Shown: piece by piece, positions 1 through 8,034 of the stretch
How positions within the stretch are numbered: the stretch's first letter is position 1
Layout: each line of letters begins with the position of its first letter
NCBI GenBank assembly: GCA_904419095.1
Contig: CAJFQT010000008.1
Span: 1-25,404 of the forward strand
DNA length: 25,404 nucleotides
Source: an uncultured Clostridia bacterium
GTDB lineage: Bacteria > Bacillota > Clostridia > TANB77 > CAG-508
Direction: 5' to 3'
Notes under the pieces: generated by a model
Database searches by the model: none
What the model saw: the letters and a program-made list of their open reading frames with translations, nothing else
Told to the model about the DNA's origin: nothing
Made by a program: the position numbers and the translations under genes

Positions 1-1323
1 TGATACATTTGCTGTTGTTGAATTTCCACCAAAAGAACCACATCCAAGTGTTAAAGATGGCATATTTGTATTGTATATATCTCCTATTGCTCCATGTGTT
101 GATGGTGAATTTACTATAATTCTTCCTGCTTTCATTTTTTCTGAAAATCTTAGAATTGCATCTTTATCTTCTGAGTGTATAACTGCAGAATGTCCCATTC
201 CTCCAAATTCTATTAATCTTTCTGCTATGTCTAGTCCTTCTTCTTCATTATTTGAAATATAGTATGTTAAAACTGGACTTAATTTTTCTTTTGAGAATGG
301 ATATTCTTCTCCAACTCCTGTTTCTGGTACTACTATTACTTTTGTTTCTTTTGGAATTTCAAATCCTGCTTCTTCCGCTATTTTATATGGATATTGCCCT
401 GGTACATGAGATTTTATTTTGTATCCATTTTCTTCTGTATAATCAAACATACTATTGGATAATTTTTCTTTTTCTTCTTGATTTACAAAATAACATCCTG
501 CTTCTTTCATTAATTCTTCAAATTCATTTGCTATTTCCTTGTCTACTATTGCTGCCTGTTCTGATGCACAAATCATTCCATTGTCAAATGATTTTGACAT
601 TACTAAGTCATTAACAGATGTTTTTAACTTTGCTGTTTTATCTATATAGCAAGGTACATTTCCTGGTCCTACTCCTAATGCTGGTTTTCCACAAGAATAT
701 GCAGAACGCACCATACCTGTTCCCCCTGTTGCTAATATTAAATTGACATCAGGATGGTTCATTAGTGCTCTTGTTGCTTGTATTGATGGTTTTTCAATCC
801 ATAATATACAATTTTCTGGTGCTCCTGCCGCTACTGCTGCATCTCTTAATATTTTTGCTGCTTGAGAACTACATTTTTGTGCTGATGGATGAAATCCAAA
901 TATTATAACATTTCTTGTTTTTGCTGCTATTATAGATTTAAACATTGTTGTAGATGTTGGATTTGTAACAGGTGTTACTCCTGCTATTATTCCTACTGGT
1001 TCTGCTATTTCTACATAGTCTTCTTCTTCATTTTCATTTATTATTCCAACTGTTTTTTCATATTTTATGCTATGGTAAATATATTCTGTTGCAAACATAT
1101 TTTTTGTAATTTTATCTTCATATATTCCTCTATTTGTTTCTTCTACTGCTAATTTTGCAAGTTCCATATGATGTTCTAGTCCTGCCATTGACATTGCTTT
1201 TATTATGTTGTTTACTTGCTCTTGCGTTAAATCAAGATATTGTTCTGATGCAATTTTTGCTTTTCTTACTAGTTCGTCTATCATTTCTTTCACTTCTTGC
1301 TCTTCTTGATTTTGATTTGTCAT
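1..1323 (-). CDS. adhE: Aldehyde-alcohol dehydrogenase AdhE, N-terminal part (cut by window edge)
   Basis: The visible 441 codons are the acetaldehyde dehydrogenase half of bifunctional AdhE, which reduces acetyl-CoA to acetaldehyde and then ethanol, regenerating NAD+ in fermentation. The N-terminus (MTNQNQEEQEVKEMIDELV) leads into the EPVGIIAGVTPVTNPTSTT stretch typical of CoA-acylating aldehyde dehydrogenases, then ATGGTGMVRSAYSCGKPALG and the catalytic-cysteine motif NGMICASEQ with the cysteine at about residue 252. The full protein is normally about 870 residues, so the iron-dependent alcohol dehydrogenase domain must lie beyond position 1. The ATG at 1321-1323 follows TAAGGAGG at good spacing. 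Cytoplasmic, where the family forms helical spirosomes. It complements PflB/PflA in the same window. A stand-alone acylating aldehyde dehydrogenase cannot be excluded because the 3' half is missing, but the sequence looks like AdhE. Confidence 0.93.
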   Translation of the reverse strand, partial: MTNQNQEEQEVKEMIDELVRKAKIASEQYLDLTQEQVNNIIKAMSMAGLEHHMELAKLAVEETNRGIYEDKITKNMFATEYIYHSIKYEKTVGIINENEEEDYVEIAEPVGIIAGVTPVTNPTSTTMFKSIIAAKTRNVIIFGFHPSAQKCSSQAAKILRDAAVAAGAPENCILWIEKPSIQATRALMNHPDVNLILATGGTGMVRSAYSCGKPALGVGPGNVPCYIDKTAKLKTSVNDLVMSKSFDNGMICASEQAAIVDKEIANEFEELMKEAGCYFVNQEEKEKLSNSMFDYTEENGYKIKSHVPGQYPYKIAEEAGFEIPKETKVIVVPETGVGEEYPFSKEKLSPVLTYYISNNEEEGLDIAERLIEFGGMGHSAVIHSEDKDAILRFSEKMKAGRIIVNSPSTHGAIGDIYNTNMPSLTLGCGSFGGNSTTANVS

Positions 1324-1352
1324 AAGTATCCCTCCTTATTTAATTTGTTTTC

Positions 1353-1380
1353 ATTATATAATATTTGAATGATTTGTCAA
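1353..1380 (-). promoter_or_regulatory. Sigma-A promoter of adhE
   Basis: On the minus strand, TTGACA (1375-1380) and TATAAT (1353-1358) are both perfect consensus and separated by 16 bp. The leader to the ATG is short, about 25 nt. The repeat element at 1381 begins at the base directly upstream of the -35 box. I saw no convincing Rex or CRP-type site in the short space available. Confidence 0.85.
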
Positions 1381-1549
1381 GGGGAACATTAGGGACACGC
1401 CAAATCGTTCCCCTCTTTTTCTATTTTTGTGGTTTTGTGAACATCGCTTAATCTGAGATTTGATAAAATACAAAATTCTATTAAAACGAAGACTACTCTA
1501 ATAATGCAAAGTAAAAAAGGAACGTTTTGGCGTGTCCCTAACGTTCCCC
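1381..1549. repeat. REPIN-like element: two inverted ~31-33 bp palindromic units
   Basis: Unit 1 (1381-1413) begins GGGGAACATTAGGGACACGC and ends GTTCCCC. Unit 2 (1519-1549), read on the opposite strand, begins GGGGAACGTTAGGGACACGC and ends CGTTCC. Each unit can fold on itself, and the two face each other across a 105-bp spacer, which is the arrangement of REPIN/BIME elements. Unit 2 followed by T6 on the minus strand looks like a rho-independent terminator for the surface-protein gene, whose stop lies 11 bp upstream. No transposase is visible in this window, so mobilisation in trans (for example by a REP-associated tyrosine transposase) is inference. Confidence 0.7.
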
Positions 1550-1560
1550 ATTTTTTTATA

Positions 1561-4500
1561 TTATTGCCAAGATAATATTGGATATCCATTATTTTTATTA
1601 CTTGTGTCTTTTTTGAAGGCTGATCCTAGTGTTCCAGCTAAATTTTTTAATTGTGTTGCTGTTTTTGGTGTCATATTGTTATTATGTGCACGTTGTAATA
1701 CATTATCCCATGCTATACCATTTGAAGGACCACAAGTAGATAGCCAGTAGTTATTGCTTAAATTTAGAGTTCCACCACTATTTCTTTGAGATATAACACC
1801 TCCTTGTGCTTGAGTTCCTTTTACTGTTCCAATATTATAGCAATTTTTTATATTGGCAGTTCCTCCGCCACCTAATGTATCTCCAACAATTCCTCCTGCA
1901 TCCCAGATTGAAGAGACACTTCCTGTATTGTAACAATTAGCTATTGTTATTGTTGACTCCCAACCTGCAAAACCGACTATTCCTCCTATCATAGAGAATG
2001 AATTATCATTTTTTGAAACTTCTGTACAGGTTATACTTCCTTTATTTACACTATTTTGTACAGTTCCATGTCCTCCACCTAAAATGCCTCCTGCACCATG
2101 AGTTCCATATATTGCTCCCGTATTAATACATTTATTAATTGTTCCACTTCCTTGATCTCCTACAATTCCTCCCATAGACCAACCATTATATTTACCATTA
2201 GTTAATGGTCCAATATATGTTATTTTTGCATTATTACTACATGAGGTTATTGTTCCACCAGCATTATAACCACATATTCCCCCACCTCTCCAATAGCTAG
2301 TTAATGTTCCACTAGAAATGGTGATACTAGATATATTGCTTCTATTATATCCTACTAAAATACCTATGGCTTCAGAATTACTGTATACATTAGCATTTGT
2401 CATTTTTAAATTTTTAATAACTGATCCTGTTTCTGTATTTCCAAATAGACCTCTATCTCCAACATTTCCTGAAGCATGTTTGATATATAAATTTGAAATA
2501 GTATGGTTATTTCCATTATATGTTCCAGCAAATCTGTGTGAGTTTGTTCCTATTGGAGTCCAATTTCCTGCACTACTTCCGCCAATACTTATATCTGCTA
2601 TTTGTGTTATGGTATTTCCTTTATATGTTGTACCGCTGTTTACTCTATCTCTGAATGTTTTTAATTCTGCTAATGTTTTTATTGTATAATCCCATATAGT
2701 TATTGTACTTGATTGTTTTGTATTTCCTACTGCATCTGTTACTATAACATAAGCTGTCACACTTCCAAAAGTTGTAGTATATTTATATGTAGCACTTTCT
2801 GCTGTTGTTGTTTGTGTAGATACAAGTTTTCCTCCTACATAAAATTTATATGATGCTACACCACTTTGGCTATCTGACCCTTTTGCTGTTATTGTTACGC
2901 TTTTATTACTTACGCTTCCAGCAGAAATACTGCTTGTTGGAACTGTTCTATCTATATTATTTACAACTATACTTTTCTTGTTTATGTTCCCTGATTCATC
3001 TTTTACATAGAAGTAATATGTTGCATTTGAAGTAGCTGTATAAGTTTTTGAAATTTCATTTGTAGTTGTTGTTATACCAGTCCATCCTGTTGAGCTTGCT
3101 GTCAACCCACTGTTTGTACTAAATTGGTAAGCTGATATTCCAGATCCCAAATCTCTTGCTTTTCCTGTTAATGTTACATTTCCTTTTGTCCAGCCTGTTG
3201 GATTTTTTGTTAATGTTCCCATTGTTGGTGCTGTTGTATCGTTCCAATGTGCATATAATGTAATAGCTTTAGTAGGAGTATAAGTAGCTCCTCCATTTCC
3301 TATTTTATTACCACCTGATGCTGAGTCATACCAACCTGAAAAAGTATAACCAGTTCTTGTAGGTGTTGGTAAAGTTATACTATTATTCTTATAATTAGCT
3401 GTTAAAGTTGTATTTCCTGCACCAAATGTAAATGTAGTTCCACTTAATGAACCAGAACCAGACTTACTCCATGAAGTAAATGATTTTGTAGATGTTTGAG
3501 CAGAAGGTGTACTTCCTCCATTTCCATTAAATGTCACCTTATATCCCGCAGGTGCAGTTGGGTTAGCTATTGTTTTTGTAGAATTATACTCTTGAGTAAA
3601 TGTTGCCTTAGATGTAGAACCATTCCAAGTACCACCATTTGGATTTACTGTTAAAGTATAAGAATTTCTTTGCCAATGTCCATATAATGTTATATTTCCT
3701 GTAGGAACATATTTTCCACCGATATCACCAATCTTGTTACCACCAGATGCTGAATCATACCATCCTAAGAAAGTAAAACCAGTTGTTGATGCGGAAGGTA
3801 AGGAAATACTATTTGTAGTATAATTTGCTGTTAATGTTCCATTGCCAGCTTTAAATGTATATGTTGTTCCATTTAAAACACCAGGTCCCTCATTTGACCA
3901 TCCACTAAATACTCTATCAGCACTCAATACGATATCATTTGTGCTATTTTGAGGTTTAAAAGTAACTGTATAATCATTAGGTGGAGTTGGATTTTGTATT
4001 GTTAATGTAGAATTAAACTCTTGTGTAATTGAAGAAGTATCAGTTTTTCCATTCCAAGTACCACCATTTGGATTTATTGTTAAAGTATAACTGTTTCTTT
4101 TCCAATGTGCATATAAAGTTATAGATTTAGTAGCGGTATATTTACCATTAGCTTCTCCTACCTTATTTCCACCACTAGGTGCATCATACCAACCTAAAAA
4201 TGTAAAACCAGTAACTTCTATACTAGGTAATGTAATAGCATTATCTATATAGTTAGCAGTTAATTCTCCTTTTCCTATTCCAAAAGTATATGTTGAGCCA
4301 TCTATACTACCTGCTCCTACTAATGTCCAAGATGTAAAAGATTTTGTAGTAGTTTGTGCAGCTGGATTACTTCCACCATTTCCATCAAAATTAATAGTAT
4401 AACCAGCAGGTGCAGTTGGATTATCTAATGTAACTTTTTGATCTTTAATACCATTTATTTCATATGATGATGTACTATTTCTCCATGTGCCACCATTTGG

Positions 4501-5001
4501 ATTAATAGTAACAGTACCTTTATTTGATACATATACTGCATAAAGAAGTTTATTCTCAGATATTTCGTAAGATTTTCCTGGTTCATATTCAGGTGTAGTT
4601 GCATCTTTATTTTCTGACCAACCTAGAAAAGTGGAATTTTCTTTTGTTGGTTCGGTCTCTGTAATAGTAATATTTACACTATCACCATTTGTTGCCGCAC
4701 TTTGCTTTTGTGGTCCTCCTTCTCCTCCATTATTATTGTATTCTATTGAAAATACATTTTTTCCTTCTTCTGTGCCACTATATCCTTGGTTTATATCTTT
4801 AATAAAATTACCTTCATTTTCAACAATATTTTTTGATGATTGTTCTGCTTCATTTTTTGCTCTTATGGATGATGATAAAATACCATTATCTCCTGTAACA
4901 GCCATAATTCCAATTGATGCTAAAATTAATAGCACAATAATTGTTACTACTAAACTTACCATTGTAATTCCTTTGCTATTGCTAAAATTAGAATGTTTCA
5001 T
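1561..5001 (-). CDS. Large surface protein with type IV pilin-like leader, InlB-type repeats and GLUG-like C-terminus
   Basis: This 1146-residue protein is probably an exported adhesin or giant pilin-like protein. The N-terminus has a basic leader, a glycine at residue 11 and the hydrophobic stretch ITMVSLVVTIIVLLILASIG, matching prepilin signals except that position +5 is Ser rather than the usual Glu. Residues ~161-587 are three ~142-residue repeats. Each has an NPNGGTW entry and a GWYD-SGGNK-LYAHW segment of the Listeria-Bacteroides (Flg_new/InlB B) repeat type. Residues ~589-770 hold two Ig-like domains (APTMGTLTKNPTGWTKGNVT; VPTSSISAGSVSNKSVTITA). From ~800 there are GLUG-like repeats (GTYNGNNHTISNLYI, GGIVGD, GGILGG). 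There is no LPXTG anchor. The ATG follows TTAGGAGG. A damaged copy of its 5' end lies head-to-head upstream. Pseudopilus assembly is inference, since no pilus machinery is in view. Confidence 0.85.
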   Translation of the reverse strand: MKHSNFSNSKGITMVSLVVTIIVLLILASIGIMAVTGDNGILSSSIRAKNEAEQSSKNIVENEGNFIKDINQGYSGTEEGKNVFSIEYNNNGGEGGPQKQSAATNGDSVNITITETEPTKENSTFLGWSENKDATTPEYEPGKSYEISENKLLYAVYVSNKGTVTINPNGGTWRNSTSSYEINGIKDQKVTLDNPTAPAGYTINFDGNGGSNPAAQTTTKSFTSWTLVGAGSIDGSTYTFGIGKGELTANYIDNAITLPSIEVTGFTFLGWYDAPSGGNKVGEANGKYTATKSITLYAHWKRNSYTLTINPNGGTWNGKTDTSSITQEFNSTLTIQNPTPPNDYTVTFKPQNSTNDIVLSADRVFSGWSNEGPGVLNGTTYTFKAGNGTLTANYTTNSISLPSASTTGFTFLGWYDSASGGNKIGDIGGKYVPTGNITLYGHWQRNSYTLTVNPNGGTWNGSTSKATFTQEYNSTKTIANPTAPAGYKVTFNGNGGSTPSAQTSTKSFTSWSKSGSGSLSGTTFTFGAGNTTLTANYKNNSITLPTPTRTGYTFSGWYDSASGGNKIGNGGATYTPTKAITLYAHWNDTTAPTMGTLTKNPTGWTKGNVTLTGKARDLGSGISAYQFSTNSGLTASSTGWTGITTTTNEISKTYTATSNATYYFYVKDESGNINKKSIVVNNIDRTVPTSSISAGSVSNKSVTITAKGSDSQSGVASYKFYVGGKLVSTQTTTAESATYKYTTTFGSVTAYVIVTDAVGNTKQSSTITIWDYTIKTLAELKTFRDRVNSGTTYKGNTITQIADISIGGSSAGNWTPIGTNSHRFAGTYNGNNHTISNLYIKHASGNVGDRGLFGNTETGSVIKNLKMTNANVYSNSEAIGILVGYNRSNISSITISSGTLTSYWRGGGICGYNAGGTITSCSNNAKITYIGPLTNGKYNGWSMGGIVGDQGSGTINKCINTGAIYGTHGAGGILGGGHGTVQNSVNKGSITCTEVSKNDNSFSMIGGIVGFAGWESTITIANCYNTGSVSSIWDAGGIVGDTLGGGGTANIKNCYNIGTVKGTQAQGGVISQRNSGGTLNLSNNYWLSTCGPSNGIAWDNVLQRAHNNNMTPKTATQLKNLAGTLGSAFKKDTSNKNNGYPILSWQ

Positions 5002-5344
5002 AAAATACCTCCTAAGTGGCTATTTTAGTATTTTTTTTTGAAAAATTTAGCCCTCTTGTCGTAAAATCTTAATTTTGTGTAATGTTAATTAACTAATAAT
5101 TATTGTAGTTGATAAAAAATCAAAAATCAATATCTCCTTTTATCGTAAACATATTGAGCTCTACGGAAGTACATAATTATGTTTTTTTAATATTATATTA
5201 TATTTTTGTTACAATTTTTTTACATTAAGCACTTGAAAAATAAAAAGTTTCAAATTGCTTATTTCCCTAGGTTTTTTCATTTACAAAATTACAAAAAATT
5301 AAGATTTTATGATGATGCTTTTATATTAATAAGAGGTGAGATAT
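5002..5344. other. Intergenic region between the pilin-like gene and its inverted relic
   Basis: About 340 bp without a convincing gene. It holds the candidate promoter of the minus-strand gene, a perfect palindrome ACATAATTATGT (5171-5182), and a short inverted pair. The AAATTAAGATTTTA core at about 5291-5313 (+) matches one at about 5051-5080 read on the minus strand, so the duplication that made the relic included upstream DNA. A GGCTA/TAGCC pair could form a hairpin just before the minus-strand ribosome binding site. I looked for c-di-GMP riboswitch consensus elements and did not find them. Confidence 0.5.
5102..5130 (-). promoter_or_regulatory. Candidate sigma-A promoter of the pilin-like surface protein
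   Basis: On the minus strand TTGATT (5125-5130) and TACAAT (5102-5107) are separated by 17 bp. This places the start about 90 nt before the ATG, leaving room for a leader that can form a GGCTA/TAGCC hairpin. The boxes are good but not perfect, and other AT-rich hexamers lie nearby. Confidence 0.5.
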
Positions 5345-5718
5345 TTGAGAAGTAAAATCAATTATAAGGAAAACGGAATTACGATGGTAAGTTTAGTAGT
5401 TACGATTATTGTACTATTAATCTTGGCACCCATTGGAATTATGGCTGTTCAACAAAAAAAATTCCACTTTTTTAGGATGGTCAGAGAATGAAGATGCAAC
5501 TGCACCAGAATATGAACCTGGAGAGTCTTATGAAATATCTGAAAATAAGATTCTTTATGCTGTATATGTATCTAATAAGTGAATCGTTACTATTAAATCA
5601 AACGGTGGTAAATAGAGAAGTAATGCATTTACGTACGAAATAAATGGTATTAAAGATTAAAAACTTACATTAGATAATTATACCCCACCAACTGGTTATA
5701 CTGTTACTTTTGATGGAA
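5345..5718 (+). pseudogene. Decayed inverted copy of the 5' end of the pilin-like surface protein gene
   Basis: From TTG at 5345 the plus strand reads NGITMVSLVVTIIVLLILAP, nearly identical to the leader of the intact gene at 5001. After codon ~35 the copy jumps, out of frame, to sequence matching residues ~119-200 of the intact protein (NSTFLGWSENEDATAPEYEP and onward). Relative to the intact gene about 83 codons are deleted, and three in-frame stops follow: TGA at a Gly, TAG at the conserved Trp, and TAA in the D-Q-K segment. Homology ends at about 5718, where a REP-like palindrome begins. A weak ribosome binding site (AGAGGTGA) survives. It is most simply a relic of an inverted duplication. 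A role as a silent donor for gene conversion is possible but not shown. Confidence 0.88.
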
Positions 5719-5743
5719 CATTTGGGTGTATCCCTAATGTTCC
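5715..5743. repeat. Solitary REP-like palindrome at the relic/spoIVFB junction
   Basis: Twelve-base arms (GGAACATTTGGG and CCCTAATGTTCC) surround a five-base loop, with one mismatch. Read on the minus strand it begins GGAACATTAGGGATACACCC, clearly related to the units at 1381 and 1549. The stop codon of the minus-strand M50 protease gene (5734-5736) lies inside it, and the relic's homology to its parent ends at its other side. A T-rich run follows on the plus strand. Confidence 0.75.
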
Positions 5744-6369
5744 ATTATTTTTTTTATTCTATTATATCTATTTATTTCTCTTATTAAGATTATCCATACA
5801 TATGCAACAATTAAAAATATTGCGATATTTTTATAGTATAAAATTGCAATACTACATATGGCCGTTAAAATTATATTGCTGATTATTGATATGTCATATG
5901 TAATTTTATAAGATGTTCTTTTTCCAAATATTATATGTAAAATGCCCTTTAAAATTCTTCCACCGTCGAGTGGATAAATTGGTATTAGATTGAATATGAA
6001 AATTAATAAATTTGAATACATTATTAGATTGTTTAAATATGTTTTTTCTTCATTTAATAATGTTATTATAAAAATTAAAAGATTAACTATTGGTCCTGCA
6101 ATTGCAACTATTATTTCTTTTATAACAAACATATTCCCATTTCCTTTTTTCTTATTTATTCCCTCTATATCTACTTTAAATGAAACTGTTAATCCTACTG
6201 GTATTATCTCTATTTTTTCTGGTTTAAGTCTTAATATAAGTCCTGCTATTAGATGTCCTATTTCGTGTAAAAAAGCAAAAATAATCATTATTATATATAT
6301 TTCTATTTGTTTGCTTATGCAAAATAAAATTATAAAGAGAAATATTTTTAAATCTATTCTAAATCTCAT
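5734..6369 (-). CDS. spoIVFB: Site-2-type M50 metalloprotease, SpoIVFB-like
   Basis: This 211-residue polytopic membrane protein has the zinc-binding HEIGH motif at residues 35-39 and the second motif NLIPIYPLDGG at 127-137, whose Asp135 would be the third zinc ligand. B. subtilis SpoIVFB has the same arrangement at closely similar positions. That enzyme cleaves pro-sigma-K in the membrane round the forespore during late sporulation. Most of the chain is hydrophobic, consistent with about six membrane segments. The adjacent SpoIVFA-like gene ends 14 bp upstream, so the pair is an operon as in Bacillus. The last three codons (MEH) and the stop lie in a REP-like palindrome, so the original C-terminus may have been replaced. 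Its sigma-K substrate is not visible here. Confidence 0.9.
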   Translation of the reverse strand: MRFRIDLKIFLFIILFCISKQIEIYIIMIIFAFLHEIGHLIAGLILRLKPEKIEIIPVGLTVSFKVDIEGINKKKGNGNMFVIKEIIVAIAGPIVNLLIFIITLLNEEKTYLNNLIMYSNLLIFIFNLIPIYPLDGGRILKGILHIIFGKRTSYKITYDISIISNIILTAICSIAILYYKNIAIFLIVAYVWIILIREINRYNRIKKIMEH

Positions 6370-6383
6370 ATAACACTTCTTTC

Positions 6384-7271
6384 TTATAAATCTAATATTT
6401 TTTGTGGATCTACTGTTCTTTCTTGATACCTTATTTCAAAATGCAAGTGTGGACCCGTCGAATTTCCAGTTGAACCTACTTCTGCTATTTCTTGCCCTTG
6501 AACTACTTTATCTCCTTGTTTTACATACAGTGCATTACAGTGGGCATATATTATGCTTACTTCTCCTATTTGTATTTTTAAATGTTTTCCATAGTCTCCT
6601 TCTTCTGAATTTAGAACTACTTCTCCATCTGTTGCAGATTTTATTTTTGTTCCTAAATTTGCTGCTATATCTGTTCCTGTGTGATTTGTTGGTACTGTTG
6701 CTGCTGTTGGATTCCTGTTTCCAAATGCTGATGTTATTGTTCCTTCTATTGGTTTTATGAAACTTGTTGTTTGTTTTATTGCATTAATATCTTTTTCTTC
6801 TTGTGTTAAATTTTCTTCTATTTGCTCTGCTTCTTCTTGTTGTGTTTTTTCTATTATTCCTTCATTTGCTCCTCCTATTGCTAGTTCATTGTTTGTGTTT
6901 TCATTATTATTACCTTCAACTGTATTTTCTTCATTCTTTTTATCTTCTTTGTTTATAAATTGCATTATATAATTTGAGCAGTTTGTGTATATTTCATTAA
7001 AGTTCATGTCATATGATAAGATTTCATTTACTTTTTTTAAAAATTCTTCTGAAAATATGAATTGACTGTTTTGAATTACATATATTACCATATATATTAA
7101 AACACATATTAGAATTTGAATTATCATTTTTTTTAGCAATTTTATGTCTTTTTTATTAGATGATTCATTTACTCTTAGAGTTGCTCTATTTATTGGCTCA
7201 CTACTATGTCTTCTTGCATATATTTCTTCTGCTCTTTTTATTTTTTCTTCTACTGATAAGGCTCTGTCCAT
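6384..7271 (-). CDS. spoIVFA: SpoIVFA-like membrane protein with C-terminal LytM/M23 domain
   Basis: This 295-residue protein has a charged N-terminus, one membrane segment at about residues 49-70, an acidic Asn/Glu/Gln-rich linker (~108-165) and a LytM/M23 domain (~170-295). Directly upstream of a SpoIVFB-like gene this is the arrangement of SpoIVFA, which holds SpoIVFB inactive and scaffolds the complex with the spoIIQ/IIIAH channel. The metal-site residues appear intact: His197 and Asp201 (NHTGTD), His244 (YAHC) and His277 (GPHLHFE). It could therefore be an active endopeptidase rather than only a regulator. The start is ATG with AGAGGTG upstream. CATATAGT at 7305-7312 (-) resembles a sigma-E -10 element, but I found no well-spaced -35 partner, so sporulation-specific transcription is only suggested. 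Confidence 0.85.
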   Translation of the reverse strand: MDRALSVEEKIKRAEEIYARRHSSEPINRATLRVNESSNKKDIKLLKKMIIQILICVLIYMVIYVIQNSQFIFSEEFLKKVNEILSYDMNFNEIYTNCSNYIMQFINKEDKKNEENTVEGNNNENTNNELAIGGANEGIIEKTQQEEAEQIEENLTQEEKDINAIKQTTSFIKPIEGTITSAFGNRNPTAATVPTNHTGTDIAANLGTKIKSATDGEVVLNSEEGDYGKHLKIQIGEVSIIYAHCNALYVKQGDKVVQGQEIAEVGSTGNSTGPHLHFEIRYQERTVDPQKILDL

Positions 7272-7343
7272 AAAAAAAACACCTCTTCCTTAGTTCTTTT
7301 ATAAACTATATGAAAAAAGTGTTGTTTTTATTACAATATTTTA

Positions 7344-7703
7344 TTATATTACTACAATTATAAAGCTTATTAATTCTACAATCGCTAATGTTGTTACTGC
7401 TATTGTGAACTTTTTTAATTTAAAATATTTATTTTGAAATTTCTGATTTTGCTTTTTTTCTTTTTTTTGGTTTTCGATTTTAGCTAAATATTGATTTATA
7501 AGCATTTCCGCTTCTTTTATTATATATTCTTTTTCTTTCCCATCTTTTTTGCTGTTTGTACTTTGTTTATTTATTTCTTTATTTTGAATTTTTTGTATAT
7601 CTTTTATTTTGCTTCCTTGTTTTAAAATTACTATTGCTTCTTCTATTATATTAGAAGGAAAATTTTTTAAAATTACCATATTCTTCAAATTACTTGTATC
7701 CAC
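7344..7703 (-). CDS. Small hypothetical protein with C-terminal membrane anchor
   Basis: I do not recognise a named family. The start chosen is GTG at 7701-7703 because it follows a perfect AAGGAGG with good spacing. More upstream TTG and ATG codons in the same frame lack any ribosome binding site and would run into the preceding gene. The resulting 119-residue protein begins DTSNLKNMVILKNFPSNIIE, has a Lys/Gln/Asn-rich, probably coiled middle (~40-90), and ends in a single hydrophobic segment (TIAVTTLAIVELISFIIVVI), suggesting a tail-anchored topology. It lies 72 bp upstream of the SpoIVFA-like gene on the same strand and may be co-transcribed, which weakly suggests a sporulation or envelope role. 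Confidence 0.65.
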   Translation of the reverse strand: MDTSNLKNMVILKNFPSNIIEEAIVILKQGSKIKDIQKIQNKEINKQSTNSKKDGKEKEYIIKEAEMLINQYLAKIENQKKEKKQNQKFQNKYFKLKKFTIAVTTLAIVELISFIIVVI

Positions 7704-7764
7704 TTTTACCTCCTTAAAATATGTATTTATTAATATTTTTTCCATATTTTTTAAGGTTATACAA

Positions 7765-8034
7765 TTATTTTTCTTTTGCTTTGGAATTTGGTACAATTAT
7801 AATGTTTAAATTCGGTGCGTTTTTGTATTTACTTATTATTGAATTTGAAAAGCTTGCTAATTCGTCTTTTAATATTATAGTTTTTGGTGTGGTATTATCT
7901 AAATTGTCTATTACTTCATCTATTTTTTCTGGTTCTTGAATCTCTAGCACATTCATTCCTATTCTTTTCCAAAAGTTAAATCCGTCTTTGTCTTTATAAT
8001 ATTTTAGAAAATAAAAGTCCAATTTAATCACCAT
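7765..8034 (-). CDS. Small hypothetical protein, possibly V-ATPase subunit F-like fold
   Basis: An 89-codon frame whose pattern is a short beta strand, GFNFWKRIGMNV, EPEKIDEVIDNL, then TIILKDELASFSNSIISKY and NIIIVP. This loosely resembles the small alpha/beta fold of V/A-type ATPase subunit F (strand, G-x-LAG-I, helix, IILITEELA, helix). No other V-ATPase genes are near, so this is a fold-level guess. The start is uncertain: ATG at 8034 has no ribosome binding site and lies in the loop of a terminator-like hairpin, while an internal ATG/GTG at about residues 27-29 has AGGA very close by. It ends 62 bp before the next small gene on the same strand and may share its transcript. Confidence 0.45.
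   Translation of the reverse strand: MVIKLDFYFLKYYKDKDGFNFWKRIGMNVLEIQEPEKIDEVIDNLDNTTPKTIILKDELASFSNSIISKYKNAPNLNIIIVPNSKAKEK

Noticed and set aside
1389..1589. 66-codon minus-strand frame across the REPIN-like element
   Set aside because: It consists almost entirely of repeat sequence, overlaps the end of the adhesin gene and has no ribosome binding site.
5002..5344. c-di-GMP riboswitch upstream of the pilin-like gene
   Set aside because: Expected from clostridial pilin regulation, but no tetraloop/receptor or conserved GEMM blocks were seen in this leader.
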